A stretch of 64,000 nt of DNA from Tolypocladium sp. Sup5 PDA-1 (lineage: Eukaryota > Ascomycota > Sordariomycetes > Hypocreales > Ophiocordycipitaceae): the NCBI GenBank assembly GCA_000750105.3, contig JPHH03000069.1, positions 98,492 through 162,491 of the forward strand. The letters are read 5' to 3'. Below, piece after piece: positions 10,270-21,956 of this stretch (positions within the stretch are counted from its first letter, which is position 1; each line of letters begins with the position of its first letter). The position numbers and the translations under genes are program-made. Under the pieces are notes generated by a model. The model did no database searches. It was not told where the DNA came from and saw only the letters and a list, made by a program, of their open reading frames with translations.

Positions 10270-13200
10270 TTATAAAGTTTTTTTAATTTATTTACTTAAA
10301 GTATAGCTTATTCTACTTATAGTCCTTATTATATAACTTAATATACTTTAGGGTTATACCTAAAGTTAGCGTATAATAGTAAAACCTTCGTAGCTTCTAT
10401 AATTAAGCTATTATAAGCTAATTATATTATTAATAACTATTTAACTTAGTTATCCTATCTATAATTAATATAATAACGAAGGTATTATTTAAGTATTTAG
10501 TTTAATTATTTAGTTTACCTATCTATTTAAGGGTAGTAAGCTATGCTAAGCTTATATTTTATACTAAGCTAAGCTATTAATGCTTACTAGAAGTTTATAG
10601 TAAATATAGTTCCTTTATTAAAGATAATCTTATTTAGTAATCTATAATTATATATAATTATCCTTAAGAATATATATATAAGATCTTTTATATTACTTAC
10701 TTCCTTATATAGGATAAAGTACTTATACTTAATAAGTTAATCTATAACTACGAAGATATTATTATATTTTACCTTTATTATAGGTTCCTTTAATAATAGT
10801 AGCTTTATAATATAATTAAAAGCGATCGAGTCCTATAGTTTAACTAAAACTAATAGCGGTTTTAATTCTCTATAAGGTTTATATTATAAGGCTTTACTTT
10901 ATATATAAAGGGCGTATTTACTAATTACCTCTTTAATAGTTTCCTTTATCCTAGAAAAATTAAATTTTTATTATATTTATTCTATTGTTTTCCTAATTCC
11001 TTAATATCTATATATTAGGTATTAATAAAACTCCCTAATAGTTTCTTCTTATAATAGTAATAGTAGCTATATTTTATCGTTATATATAGGTATATTAGAA
11101 TATTCTATATTATATCTATTTAATACTTCCTAGATATATATAACGTATTCTTCTATCTATTCCTTAATTTTCTAGAATATTATAATATTATCTTATACCT
11201 TAAATACTATATTTAACTATCTTTATTAATAATTATTACTTTTATTAAGTTCTAGGAGTTATCCTAATCTATAGGAGACTCCTATATTATAGTTGCTTTT
11301 TCTATTAAGAGCGTTTACTTATCTATTCTTAGATCCTTTTCGATTAGTAATCTTATAGTCGAATTCTAAAAGGTATTTAGCCTATTAAATTTATTATCTA
11401 TTAAGCTACTAAGTTATAGCGAAATAAGCGATATTCTTATAATCTATATATACCTTAACCTTATATCTACTCTTAAGGAGGTAATATCGAAATTCCTTAA
11501 ATACGTTAATAATCGCGAGGAATTCTTTATTATAGATAAAGTAGTTAAGTTCTATATTATATAGCTTCTTCGAGTAAAAGGCTACTAGTTTAAGTTTCTT
11601 ATTTTTATCGCGTTATCCGATTTATACCCTAAGTATAAAGTTAGAGGTATCTATTTTATATTTAACTTATTTTTCTAGATCGAAAATTACTAAAACTAGC
11701 TCTAAAGTAATTAAGTCCTTAATTTATTAAAAAGCTACTTAAGCTTCTTTACTTTATTTAAAGGTTATATCCTTCTTAATAAGTTTATATAGTAGAGTTA
11801 TAGTTTTCCTATAATCCCTAATAAATTATTAATAATAGTTAGCGAATCTAAGGAAACTTTAAATATTATTATAACCTAGGCTAACGGGCTATGGGATAGG
11901 CCGGCTATGCAGGCGCCATGCGGGCTGCACGGAATAATAGTCGGAACGATAGACTAATAGGGACTATAGTATGCGGTATTCACTAGGTGGTTAGTGAATA
12001 CTAAGCGAATAGCATACGGGAGTTTACTCGGTAGTCGGTGAACCACGAGTAAATACTCTAGTATAGGACCCCCTAATTTCCTTACTATAGTATAGATACC
12101 TCGCTAGCTTTTAATAATACTCTTTAGTTACGATCTATTATCCGGGATATTCGATCTATTACTATCGTAATAAGACTAGCCTAGTGCTATGCCCTAACCT
12201 TACCTACTAATATAAACCTGCTAGTTTATCCCTTAGGAACCTAAACTATTATAAATATCCTTAATATTTATTAAGTTTAGCTAATCCTTAACTAATATAA
12301 TTTTTTCTTTTTATATATATATTTCTCCTAGTATAATTATATATCCTAGGAAATCTACTTCCTATATATAAAACTTACTTTTCTCTAGTTTAACTAGTAA
12401 CTTTATATTCTAGAGTACTTATAATACCTTATAGATATACTCCTCGTACTCTTTAAGATTTCTCGAGAAGATTAAGATATTATTAAGGTATATTACTATA
12501 AATATATTAAGATATTCGCGTAAGATATTATTAATTATTTATTAAAAGGTTACTAGCGTATTAGTAAGCCCGAAAGGTATTACTAAGTATTTAAATAATC
12601 TAAACTTTATTCTAAAAGTAATTATTTATTTATATCCTTCCTTTATCTTAATAAGGTTATAAGCTCCCTTAAGGTTAAGAGCTATAAACTACTTTATATT
12701 ATATAATTAGTCCCTTAGTTCCGAGATAAGTAATAGAGGTATATAGTCCTTAACTATAATTTCGTTAATCTATCGAAAGTTAATAATTAAATAAAGCTTT
12801 TTATTTTTCTTTAGGACGAATATAACTAGATATCTTACTTTAGATATTAATAGCTTAATATATCCTTTCTTTAGATTTTCGTCGATATAGTTATATAGCG
12901 TTTTTAATTACTTTTCGTTAAGGTTATAGATTTTATAGAATAAGGGTATAGTTCTTTCTTTAAGGTAAATCCTATAATCCTATTAATTATATTCTAGTAA
13001 TCTAGTTTCGAGTTCTTCCGCGAATAGTTATTCGTATTTATAATACTCTTATAGAACGTTCCTTATTCTATCCTCTAATAGGCTTATTATTATTATAGCT
13101 TCGATACTTTTATTAATTTATTTAAGGTCTCTCCTTAGAGTAGCAATAACTCTTTAGATTTTTTAGTTCTTTCCTTTATTTTATTTATATTATATACTAG

Positions 13201-13499
13201 GTTATAGAGCTATATTAGTTATTACTTAGGTCTTTATCGCCTATAATATCTTATTTAAGAGGGGTGGTTTATATATCCTTGCTTTAGTAATTAAGTTATT
13301 ATAAAAGTTTACTTTTTTTCTAGTCTTTTAATTCTAGGGGGCTGCGTTCTCGTTCTAATATAGTTAGCCTATCCTCTAGTTAATTATTAAGTTACTTCTC
13401 TATAGCTATAGGTATCCTAGTACTAGGTTATGCCTTAATATATCTATAATATCGAAGTTAACTTATTCTCGTTATCCTTAAATTAAGATATCGAGGTAA
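10270..13499 (-). pseudogene. Gypsy pol remnant: RT and RNase H
   Basis: Reverse-strand translation through RIP stops. At about 12990-12260 it gives an LKGAYNLIKIKEG block, then the FKYLVIPFGLTN and VIYLNNILIFS blocks of a Ty3/Gypsy reverse transcriptase. The usual YLDD-like catalytic site reads YLNN here. At about 11390-11570 RNase H features are readable, including KEFLAI-like and FKEFRYYL-like strings. Integrase should lie further left, but I could not place its HHCC/DDE residues with confidence. A solo LTR (11867-12253) interrupts the reading between RT and RNase H. The sequence is non-functional. Confidence 0.8.
11867..12253 (+). repeat. Solo LTR with AATAT target duplication
   Basis: 387-bp LTR, plus orientation, of the same family (RIP-altered TATTATAACCTAGG start, AAACTATTATA end). 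AATAT flanks it on both sides (11862-11866 and 12254-12258), so it is a clean insertion followed by loss of the interior. It carries the second internal subtype (CACTAGGTGGTTAGTG-type), like the LTR at 62048. Confidence 0.85.
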
Positions 13500-14069
13500 T
13501 TTATTAAGGGAGAACGAATATACTAAAGGCCGAGTATAATAATCATTATATAAGTTATAGAGTTAGTCCTTGCCTAAGAAGTTAGCTATTAGTTAGTAAT
13601 ATAAGTCGTCGTATAAGTTAGTGCGCTACTTAACGCGTAAGGTAAGACGGGTATCCCTATATAAGTTAGAGCGACCGTTATTATATAAGTTAGAGTAACC
13701 GTCCTCGTATAAGTTAGAGTAACTATCTCTATATAAGTTAGAATATTAGTATAGTAGCGCGTAGTCTATAAATTAATACCTATATATATAAGTCTTTATA
13801 TTATATAAGTTAAAGGTAAAGAGGTAAGGAGAGGTAACTATAGCTATCTTAAAAATATAGGAGGAATTAACTAGGATTTTTTATTATTAGAATCTTAAAA
13901 GCTTATAAATATTATAACTTACGTTAATATATATATAAGGGACTATCTATTTATAAGGATATAGATATCTCTCTTATACTTATAGACTCGCTAGGCGTCC
14001 TAATATTCCTTTACTTTTTTATATTTTCTATTTTTTCTAGTTAAGGGTCTATACTAATACCTTAATAAA
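13500..14069 (+). mobile_element. R2 repeat, second full copy
   Basis: 570 bp, starting TTTATTAAGG and ending CCTTAATAAA (perfect 10-bp inverted ends), flanked by GTAA on both sides (13496-13499 and 14070-14073). The empty site is preserved in the paralogous segment near 15795, which reads through without the insertion. R2 therefore inserted after, or in only one copy of, the pol duplication. Confidence 0.82.
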
Positions 14070-14073
14070 GTAA

Positions 14074-14871
14074 TTAATCTCTATATCGATAATTCTATTA
14101 TTATACTTAAAGGATTCTCCTTTAATATTTTAGAGTATATATAGCTCTTCCTTTTATATCTATAAGAGTTAATAATAATTTATAACTCTTAGTAAAATAT
14201 AATTACCTATCGCGCTACTATCTAATAGTACTTATATACGATATCTTATAATCTAGATATCTAATATTATTTTATTACTATAACTTATCTCTATTATATA
14301 TAAGGTCCTTAGATCTCTTTATTATATACTAGTCTATAGCCCTTTTATAGATAGTATACCTTATTTTTTAAATCCTAGTTTAATTTTTCTTCGTTAATAA
14401 GCTTCTTTAGTTTATTATACTAATACTTATATCCTAGCTTTCCTTTTATATTTTAAAAGCTAAAGTTATTTTAGTATATTTCCTTAAGTATATATTAAAT
14501 CTCCTTAAAGTCCTCTTTATACTTCTTATAATTAGCGTTTTCGTAATTAACTATATATTTCTAATAGTATTTAAGTTATAATACTAATTTTTTATAATAT
14601 ATATTAAGAAGTCTCTTATTTTTTTAATATTTTAGCGCTATTTAAATAAGTCTAATATATCCTTCTTACTACTATTTATTAATTATTTATCGATATATTT
14701 TATAGGGTTTTAGTATTCCCTATATATTAATATACTATTCTTATGCTTTTTCTCTTATATACTCTAGGTATCCTAGTAAGGGGTAGTCCTTATAGCTTTC
14801 TCTATCGTATATTAGTATATAGATAGGTTATTAAGTAATAGGATATCCTTACTATATATATCGATACTACT
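14074..14871 (-). pseudogene. Gypsy pol/protease region, first copy
   Basis: RIP-mutated minus-strand coding remnant. Together with 12975-13495 it is nearly identical to 15305-16610, so the segment is present twice. Confidence 0.6.
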
Positions 14872-15304
14872 TATTATAACCTAGGCTAATAGGCTATAGG
14901 ATAGGCTAGCTATATAGGCGCTAAAGCAAGCTATATAAAATAATAATTAAAACGATTAACTAATAAATAATAGATTAGTGCGATCTATAGGATAGATCGT
15001 GCGATCTATAAGATAAATTATTAATAATTTATAGATTATTAATAATTTATAGATTATAATAATCTAAGGGATTATAGTAATCCCTAAGAGCGGCAGCGAT
15101 CTATCGCTAGTATATAGGACCCCCTAATTTCCTTACTATAGTATAGATACCTCGCTAGCTTTTAATAATACTCTTTAGTTACGATCTATTATCTAGGATA
15201 TTCGATCTATTACTATCGTAATAAGACTAGCCTAGTGCTACGCCCTAACCTTACCTGCTAACATAAACCTGCTAGTTTATCCCTTAGGAACCTAAACCGT
15301 TATA
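14872..15304 (+). repeat. Gypsy LTR between duplicated pol segments
   Basis: Plus-oriented LTR (TATTATAACCTAGG start, AAACCGTTATA end). The left flank CTACT and right flank TAATC do not match. The sequence to its right restarts at a point equivalent to about 12975, so the LTR sits at the junction of a duplication. This fits unequal recombination between LTRs or nested elements. Confidence 0.8.
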
Positions 15305-16610
15305 TAATCCTATTTTAAGTTCTTCCTTAAATAGTTATTTATACCTATAGTATTTTATTAAAATATTCTTTATTTTATCTTCCGTTAAGCTATCGTTTAT
15401 CGATTCGATATTATTATTAATTTATTCGAGGTCTCTTCTAAGAGTAGTAATAACTCTTCGGATCTTTTAGTTCTTTCCTTTATTTTATTTATATTATATA
15501 CTAGGTTATAGAGCTATATTAGTTATTACTTAGGTCTTTATTACCTATAATATCTTATTTAAGAGGGGTAGTTTATATATCCTTACTTTAGTAATTAAGT
15601 TATTATAAAATTTTACTTCTTTTCTAATCTTTTAATCCTAGGGGGCTATATTCTTATTCTAATATAGTTAGCCTATCCTTTAGTTAATTATTAAGTTACT
15701 TATCTATAGCTATAGATATCCTAGTACTAGGTTATGCCTTAATATATCTATAATATCGAAGTTAGCTTATTCTCGTTATCCTTAAATTAAGATATTAAGG
15801 TAATTAATCTCTATATCGATAATTCTATTATTATACTTAAAGGATTCTCCTTTAATATTTTAGAGTATATATAGCTCTTCCTTTTACGTTTATAAGAGTT
15901 AGTAATAATTTATAACTCTTAGTAAAATATAATTACCTATCGCGCTACTATCTAATAATACTTATATATAATATCCTATAATCTAGATATCTAATACCAT
16001 TTTATTACTATAACTTATCTCCGTTATATATAGGGTCCTTAGATCTCTTTATTATATACTAGTCTATAGCCCTTTTATAGATAGCGTGCCTTATTTTTTA
16101 AATCCTAGTTTAATTTTTCTTCGTTAATAAGCTTCTTTAATTTATTATACTAGTGCTTATATCTTAGTTTCCCTCTTATATTCTAGAAGTTAAAGTTATT
16201 TTAGTATATTTCTTTAAGTATATATTAGATCTTCTTAAAGTCTTTTTTATACTTCTTATAATTAATATTTTTATAATTAATTATATATTTTTAATAGTAT
16301 TTAAGTTATAATATTAATTTTTTATAATATATATTAAGAAGTTTCTTATTTTTCTAATATTTTAGCGCTATTTAAATAGGTCTAATATATCCTTCTTATT
16401 ATTATTTATTAATTATTTATCGATATATTTTATAAGGTTTTAGTATTCCCTATATATTAATATATTATTCTTATACTTTTTCTCTTATATACTCTAGGTA
16501 TCCTAGTAAGGGGTAATCCTTATAACTTTCTCTATTATATATTAGCGTATAGATAGTTTATTAAGTAATAGGGTATCCTTATTATATATATTAGTACTAC
16601 TCCTATACTT
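15305..16610 (-). repeat. Second copy of the pol/protease segment
   Basis: Near-identical to 12975-14871 minus the R2 insertion. Shared landmarks include the stretch around the AAGAGGGG string (13258 and 15558). It is RIP-mutated in the same style. Confidence 0.75.
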
Positions 16611-18849
16611 TCCTAAAGGTATATATATAATAAGTAAGTAATATATATATCCTTATTAATTAATTAATCGCTTTAGTATTTAAGGGGTATATTTTTATTT
16701 AGTTCTAGGATAATTACCTTATATAATATATATCGCGTAGTTGCCCTCTATTTATATAGGTTATTTAGTATATATAAGTTAGTAATAGTATATCCCTTTT
16801 ACTTAATAAGGAATATATTATATTATACCTTAGTTTAGAAATATATTTAATAATCTAGGTAGATATATAAAGCCTATAAAATTTATATATATAGTTTATA
16901 CCTAGGTATAACCCTAGGGTTATCTCTATATTTTATTTATAGGTATATATCTCTTATAATTATATTTATTATATTAGTTATAATAATAGTAATAGTATAG
17001 TCTTTGCCTTTAAGCATAGGTTTATATTAGATAAGAGTAGATTATTATATCTCTATAAGAGGTTCTAGCTCTATTTATATACTAATATTAGTTATAGCGC
17101 TTATTTCTATATTATTATTTAATATTTCCTTTCCTTTAAGTAAGGCTTTAAGGGTTATATTTTCTTAATAAAGTATTAGTACTTTTAATTATCTATCCTC
17201 GGTTACGCTAGGTATATAGTTTTTATCTTTAGAGCTAGTATTATTAATACTCTATTTATTATTAGACTTAGAGTATTACTTTATATTATTAAATATCTCT
17301 AGCCTTTCTTCTTCTTTTATTAACTATAATTATTATTTTACTTTAGTAATTATTCTATATTACTTTTCTTTTTAATAGCGATATTATTATTCGATCTAGT
17401 ATAATTAGCGTATATCTTCTTAGAATTTCTTTTTATTTTATCGTATTTATTTATTAAATACTCCTCCTAGATATAAGAATTCTATATTTTCTTCTCGTTA
17501 TTATTTAAGCCTTTATCTATTAGTTATACCTCGTAACCTAGAGACTCCTCGTCTTCCTATTATAGTAATAGTTTTACTTTCTTTTAATTCTCTAGGGAAT
17601 TATCTACTACCTTATTTATCTAAGAGGTATATATTATAATTATTATTATAGCACGCGGTCTAGTTTAGGTTATTATAGTTAACTAATTCTTAATTAATAG
17701 TATTAAGGTATCTCTTACCTTTTAGTATTAGCTTTTATTTAATCTTCTTAAGTTATTTATATTCGCGGGCGAAGTATCTAAACTTCCTATAGTTATAGTA
17801 TTTCTTACCTTCCTTTAGCTTAGTTTTCTATATTATATCTAAGTCTATTTATCCTAGACTAGAGTTATTATAGTATATAATAGGTTCTTTATACTTTCGT
17901 TAAGAGTTACTAAAGTAGTAGGTAGGGTTTCTATTCTACCCTTTTCCTATATACCTCCTCTCTTCGCGTCTCTTATACTATCTATCGTTAATACGTATAG
18001 CTATAGCGATATATTTAGCTAAGGTATTAGGTCGCTCTTCCTTATAGAGTTTATCCTTAACGTCCTCCTTTAATCCTAAATAAAAGGCTCTTATTAAGTA
18101 AGTTTACTCTTATAAGATCTTTAAAATAATTTATTAGAAGGTTACCGCGTAATCTAACGCGGATCCTTTCTATTAGAGATTATTAAGTTTATTCTTAGCG
18201 TCCCTTTCTTTATCTATATTCTTAAATACTTATTATAAGGCTTCCTCGAACTCGTAATAGTTATTAAGGATCTTATTAGTTTCTAGTTTATATACCCCTA
18301 TTATTATATTCGTAATAAAGTTATATAGGGTTAGCTTAAACTATATAGCTACTAAGCTAGAAAGGTTTCTAGCTATAAAGTATACTTTTACTATTTTATA
18401 GCAAAACTAGGTTAGGAAGTATATAAAGTATACTCGTATTTAAGTAATAAATAGCTAGAGTATTCCTATAATACTATTAAAGGGTTAAGGTATCTTAGGC
18501 TTAAGGACCTCTCCGGGGTCTTTTCCCTTAATAATAGTATTAGCGAGGGAATAGAGCTCGTTAACCTAGGTTTAGTATATCTTAGTCTATTCCTCCTAGA
18601 GGGCGACTAAGTTATTAATTTATCGCTAAAGATAGTAGACTTTATCCTAGAGTTCTTTATTTATATCCGGGGTATCGTTATCTAACTTATTATCTAAGAT
18701 TTCTATTTTATTAATAGGTTTTATAAGGGGTACTAGTACCTTCCCCTAGGGGTTAGTGCTTAATCTAGGTTTAGTTAGTAATACTATTTCGATAGTATTA
18801 AGTATTACTTAGGGTAATACTATAACCTTCTAAATAAGAGCTTTTAATA
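16611..18849 (-). pseudogene. Gypsy gag remnant with ruined zinc knuckle
   Basis: Minus-strand gag, colinear with the plus-strand gag at 62437-64000. Near 17790-17830 the CCHC knuckle is readable, but all the expected cysteine and histidine positions are tyrosine (KKYYNYRKFRYFAREYK), as expected from TGY->TAY and CAY->TAY changes. TAG/TAA codons are frequent. The sequence belongs to the element whose 5' LTR is 18850-19271. Confidence 0.8.
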
Positions 18850-19271
18850 TATAATAGTTTAGGTTCTTAAGGGATAAACTAATAGGTTTATATTAATAAG
18901 TAAGGTTAGGGTATAGTACTAGGCTAGTCTTATTATAATAGTAATAGATCGAATATCCTAAATAGTAGATTATAATTAAAAAGTATTATTAAAAGCTAGC
19001 GAGGTATCTATACTATAGTAAGGAAATTAGGGGGGTTTATATACTAGGTATTATTCCTAGATTATTAAGAGCCCCTAATAATCTATTACCTAGATTATTT
19101 AGATCGTTAACTAATTATAGTAATCTAGCTTACCTAGATTACCTACCGATCCTAATAATCTAATATTGCTTTACTATTATTAGCTTATCGTTCTAACTAT
19201 TATTCTATATAGCCCATAGTAGCATCTACATAGCCGGCCTATCCCGTAGCCCGTTAGCCTAGGTCGTAATA
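18850..19271 (-). repeat. Gypsy 5' LTR of the inner (nested) element
   Basis: 422-bp minus-strand LTR followed leftward by gag. To its right, the first ~200 bp of a second gag (19272-19471) lead up to another LTR. This element therefore inserted into the gag of the outer one. Its own 3' LTR is not clearly identified. Confidence 0.8.
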
Positions 19272-19471
19272 AGTTCTTTATTTATATCTAGGGTATTATT
19301 ATCTAACTCCTCGTCCGAAATCTCTATTTCGTTAATAGGTTTCGCAAGGGGTACCGGTGCCTTCCCCTAGGGGTTAGTGCTTAATCTAGGTTTAGTTAGT
19401 AATGCTATTTTAATAGCGTTAAGATATTACTTAGGGTAACGCAGTAACCTTCTAAATAAGAGCTTTTAATA
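19272..19471 (-). pseudogene. Gag 5' stub of the outer Gypsy element
   Basis: Matches 18645-18849 closely (same leader and first gag codons). It is truncated by the nested LTR. Confidence 0.75.
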
Positions 19472-19947
19472 TATAATAGTTTAGGTTCCTAAGGGATAAA
19501 CTAGAGGTTTATATTAGTAGAAAGGTTAGGGCATAGTACTAGGCTAGTCTTATTACGATAGTAATAGATCGGATATCCCGAATAGCAGATCGTAACTAAG
19601 GGTATTAAAGTAATATAAGTATATCTATATTAGAATAATATAAAATATTATAATTAAAAGCTAGCGAGGTATCTATGCTATAGTAAGGAAATTAGGGGGT
19701 CCTATATACTAGCGATAGGTCGCTGCTGCCCCTAGGGATCGCTACGATCCCTTAGATCGCCATGATCCATGGATTACTAATAATCCATAGATCGTTAATG
19801 ATCTATCTCATGGATCGCACGATCTATCCCGTGGATCGCACCGATCCACCGTTCATTGGCCTATCGTTCCGACCATTATTCCGTGCAGCCCGCATTAGCG
19901 CCTGCATAGCCGGCCCATCCCGTGGCCCGTCAGCCTGGGTCGTAATA
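19472..19947 (-). repeat. Gypsy 5' LTR of the outer element (476 bp)
   Basis: The least RIP-mutated LTR in the window, retaining many CpA/TpG sites toward its right end. The GATC-rich palindromic tract lies at about 19736-19860. The right flank GTGCC (19948-19952) equals the left flank of the 3' LTR at 7941. Confidence 0.87.
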
Positions 19948-20577
19948 GTGCCCCGTGCGCGCGCGCCCCACACTTGCGCACCAGGTCCGGCTACACCGGA
20001 TCTCTGGTTCTGGGGCCCGGCCCCTTATAGGGGTGGGAAATAAGGCACCCTACTTATATTATAGTCGGTCGCCTAACTCAGGCGCTACTTAGGTACTGCT
20101 CAGGTGCTGCTCAGGTTAAAGCGGCGATGGCTTAGGAACATGACTAAGGAAGGAAATTCTGGATATCGAGATTCGTGTTGTATATTGGGCTGTTATGTAT
20201 GCGTGGTAGATTGCACTCTATCTCTAACTTGATATAGACCGCGTGATCCGTTAGTTCGCCCTCGCCGTTGCCTAGTTATTTCCTTGTCTGTGCGGCTCGT
20301 CTTTGAGTCGTGTTGTGTTTTAAGATATTGGAATATAGGTACCTTGCGTATGAGGTATTAAACCTGGAACCTATCTTGAAAGCTGCGCTACAGGTGCTTC
20401 CCTCTTCTCGTACCAGATCTAAGCTCCACCTTGTACAAGAGAGCATGGCAAGTTTACTTACAACATCCAGGCCTATATGTCCTAACAGTCCGCAATCTAT
20501 ATCCACGTAAGTCGCCAGCAGCTTTTCAGAAACACATCGTCTACTCTTTATTTCCAACGTTGTCCGGTATCGCCACC
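19948..20577. other. Boundary of RIP block and promoter of the secreted-protein gene
   Basis: GC-rich for ~100 bp after the LTR, then normal composition. There is no gene in this interval. The ATG at 20578 is preceded by CGCCACC, a good fungal start context. Confidence 0.5.
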
Positions 20578-21247
20578 ATGAAATATATTCTTCTTTGCGC
20601 TCTCCTTGGCCTGGTTCACGCTGCCACTACCGGATCTAGCCAGGCCATCAATGACCTTGGAGTGCGTGGAGCCTTCGAGTCCCCCATTGAATGGGACGTT
20701 CGGGCGTTCCCAGATGGGCCAGTTCTTACACTCGTTGGAACCGCGCAGAAGGTGCATGCGCAGCTTCTAGCCATCAACCCAAACCATACCTCGGACTTCC
20801 ATCTTGACGATGTAGAACGTCGAGCACCCAAGATTCTTCCCGGACATATCGACTTTTCTCATGAGAAAGTAATTTGCGACCGGGCTAGATGGGGAACCCT
20901 TGACGCCAACGCGTTTGTCAGCGGCGTGAACCATCTTAATCTCCTACCAGAAGGCCGACCTCGGAACAAAGCCGGACCGGGCGCGTGCGGGCAGGTTAGC
21001 TGCTCGTGGGATACGGCTATCTGGTGGTGTAATGATGTAAGTCAGCAAGATAATGTACTAGAACGTGATAAAGTCATTAACACCAGTCCTATAGTCGAAG
21101 GAGCCCAGGACCCTAGACAATTGGCATTGGATTGCAGATGGCGCAAACGGGGTTGCTAGGTGGTGCGGTGACAATGACGATAGATTCGGTGGACAGGCCT
21201 TCCACTGGACAGGTTGGAACGTCATTGTCTGCAAGGGGAACTGCTAG
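20578..21247 (+). CDS. Small secreted cysteine-rich protein, effector candidate
   Basis: Two exons (20578-21036, 21101-21247) with a 64-bp intron (GTAAGT; acceptor AAG at 21100, chosen because it restores the frame), 201 residues. Signal peptide MKYILLCALLGLVHA at 1-15. A dibasic RR at 81-82 could be a Kex2 site. All cysteines of the mature chain lie after it, seven in total (first at residue 100). Motifs CSWDTAIWWCND and a C-terminal WNVIVCKGNC resemble a family of small secreted proteins I recall from plant- and insect-associated ascomycetes. No enzymatic motif is seen. An in-frame ATG 49 codons upstream exists, but the signal peptide and start context favour 20578. The gene sits 0.63 kb from the RIP block. 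The family assignment is from memory; secretion is well supported. Confidence 0.82.
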
Positions 21248-21956
21248 ATCAGCAATGAGATTGGCAGTCGTTGACATATTCTGTTCCTGACGATGAAATG
21301 GACGACTTCCTTTATACTTACCTATGCACTTGCACGACGGAATGGATACGGGTTTTTCTCCAAGGCCTTGGCTAAGGGGGATGTCTGAGGCAGATCGGTA
21401 GCAATAAGGGTCAATTCTCGAATAACAAAACTCCGTTCCCAGTTCTGGCTGCGTTGCCGTACATACTACTGACATTGAACGCCGAAATGACCTCCCGGAC
21501 AATATAGTACATCCCACGATACATTTCGCGGTCCCGATTCGAACTTGTAGCCTACCTGCCGCTGAGTTGCCATATTTTTACACCGTCCTTGCACTGCAAT
21601 GCATACCGCTGTTTATGCGTCCACGCGCCCAAGTAATGTTTCTGCAGTCTTTATGCTACGCGGTATGATCCCTGTTATTACAATGGCATACATCTGTTGG
21701 ATAGACTAGTTGACTTAGGCAACAGCTGTTGGTTGAGGAAGCAGTGGAAATGCCTCAAGACTAAGGGGGGGAAGAGACGGCTCCTGCTCGGGTAGACAAC
21801 AGAGGCCACAATAGATAAAAAGTGAGGAAATCCCTCACTAGGGGTCAGACAGACAGAGAAGAGTTTTTCATCAATCTATTGGAATTCAACATAAAAAGGA
21901 ACCGCATAACTAGAAGACTTCCAGCTTGTTGTCCACGTAATAGCACAGCAGCATCG
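21248..21956. other. Intergenic, nothing recognised
   Basis: Short open frames without motifs. Confidence 0.4.

Larger units (their letters stand above)
3600..19740. repeat. RIP-saturated AT-rich block
   Basis: Sixteen kilobases of very AT-rich sequence with abundant TpA and few CpA/TpG, and stops in all frames, composed of decayed retroelements. Coding remnants of Gypsy gag, reverse transcriptase and RNase H are still readable on the minus strand through RIP-type stops. Short GC-richer islands stand out at about 4902-5093, 7850-7940 and 9636-9720. No intact gene is visible. Confidence 0.92.
7941..19947 (-). mobile_element. Full-length RIP-mutated Ty3/Gypsy element, nested
   Basis: Minus-strand LTR retrotransposon. 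The 5' LTR is at 19472-19947 and the 3' LTR at 7941-8416. The pentamer GTGCC directly flanks both outer ends (7936-7940 and 19948-19952), a target-site duplication. Just inside the 3' LTR, 8419-8432 is a polypurine tract on the minus strand. Reading leftward from the 5' LTR come gag with a CCHC-type knuckle, then protease/pol, reverse transcriptase and RNase H. The interior (about 11 kb) is longer than a typical Gypsy because it has been invaded: LTRs at 9720-10131, 11867-12253, 14872-15304 and 18850-19271, an R2 copy at 13500-14069, and a duplicated pol segment. All coding parts carry RIP stops, so the element is dead. Confidence 0.85.

Noticed and set aside
3600..19740. AT-rich block as a centromere
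   Set aside because: AT-richness and dead retroelements also fit fungal centromeres, but 16 kb of explained Gypsy sequence gives no specific evidence. It would need CENP-A mapping.
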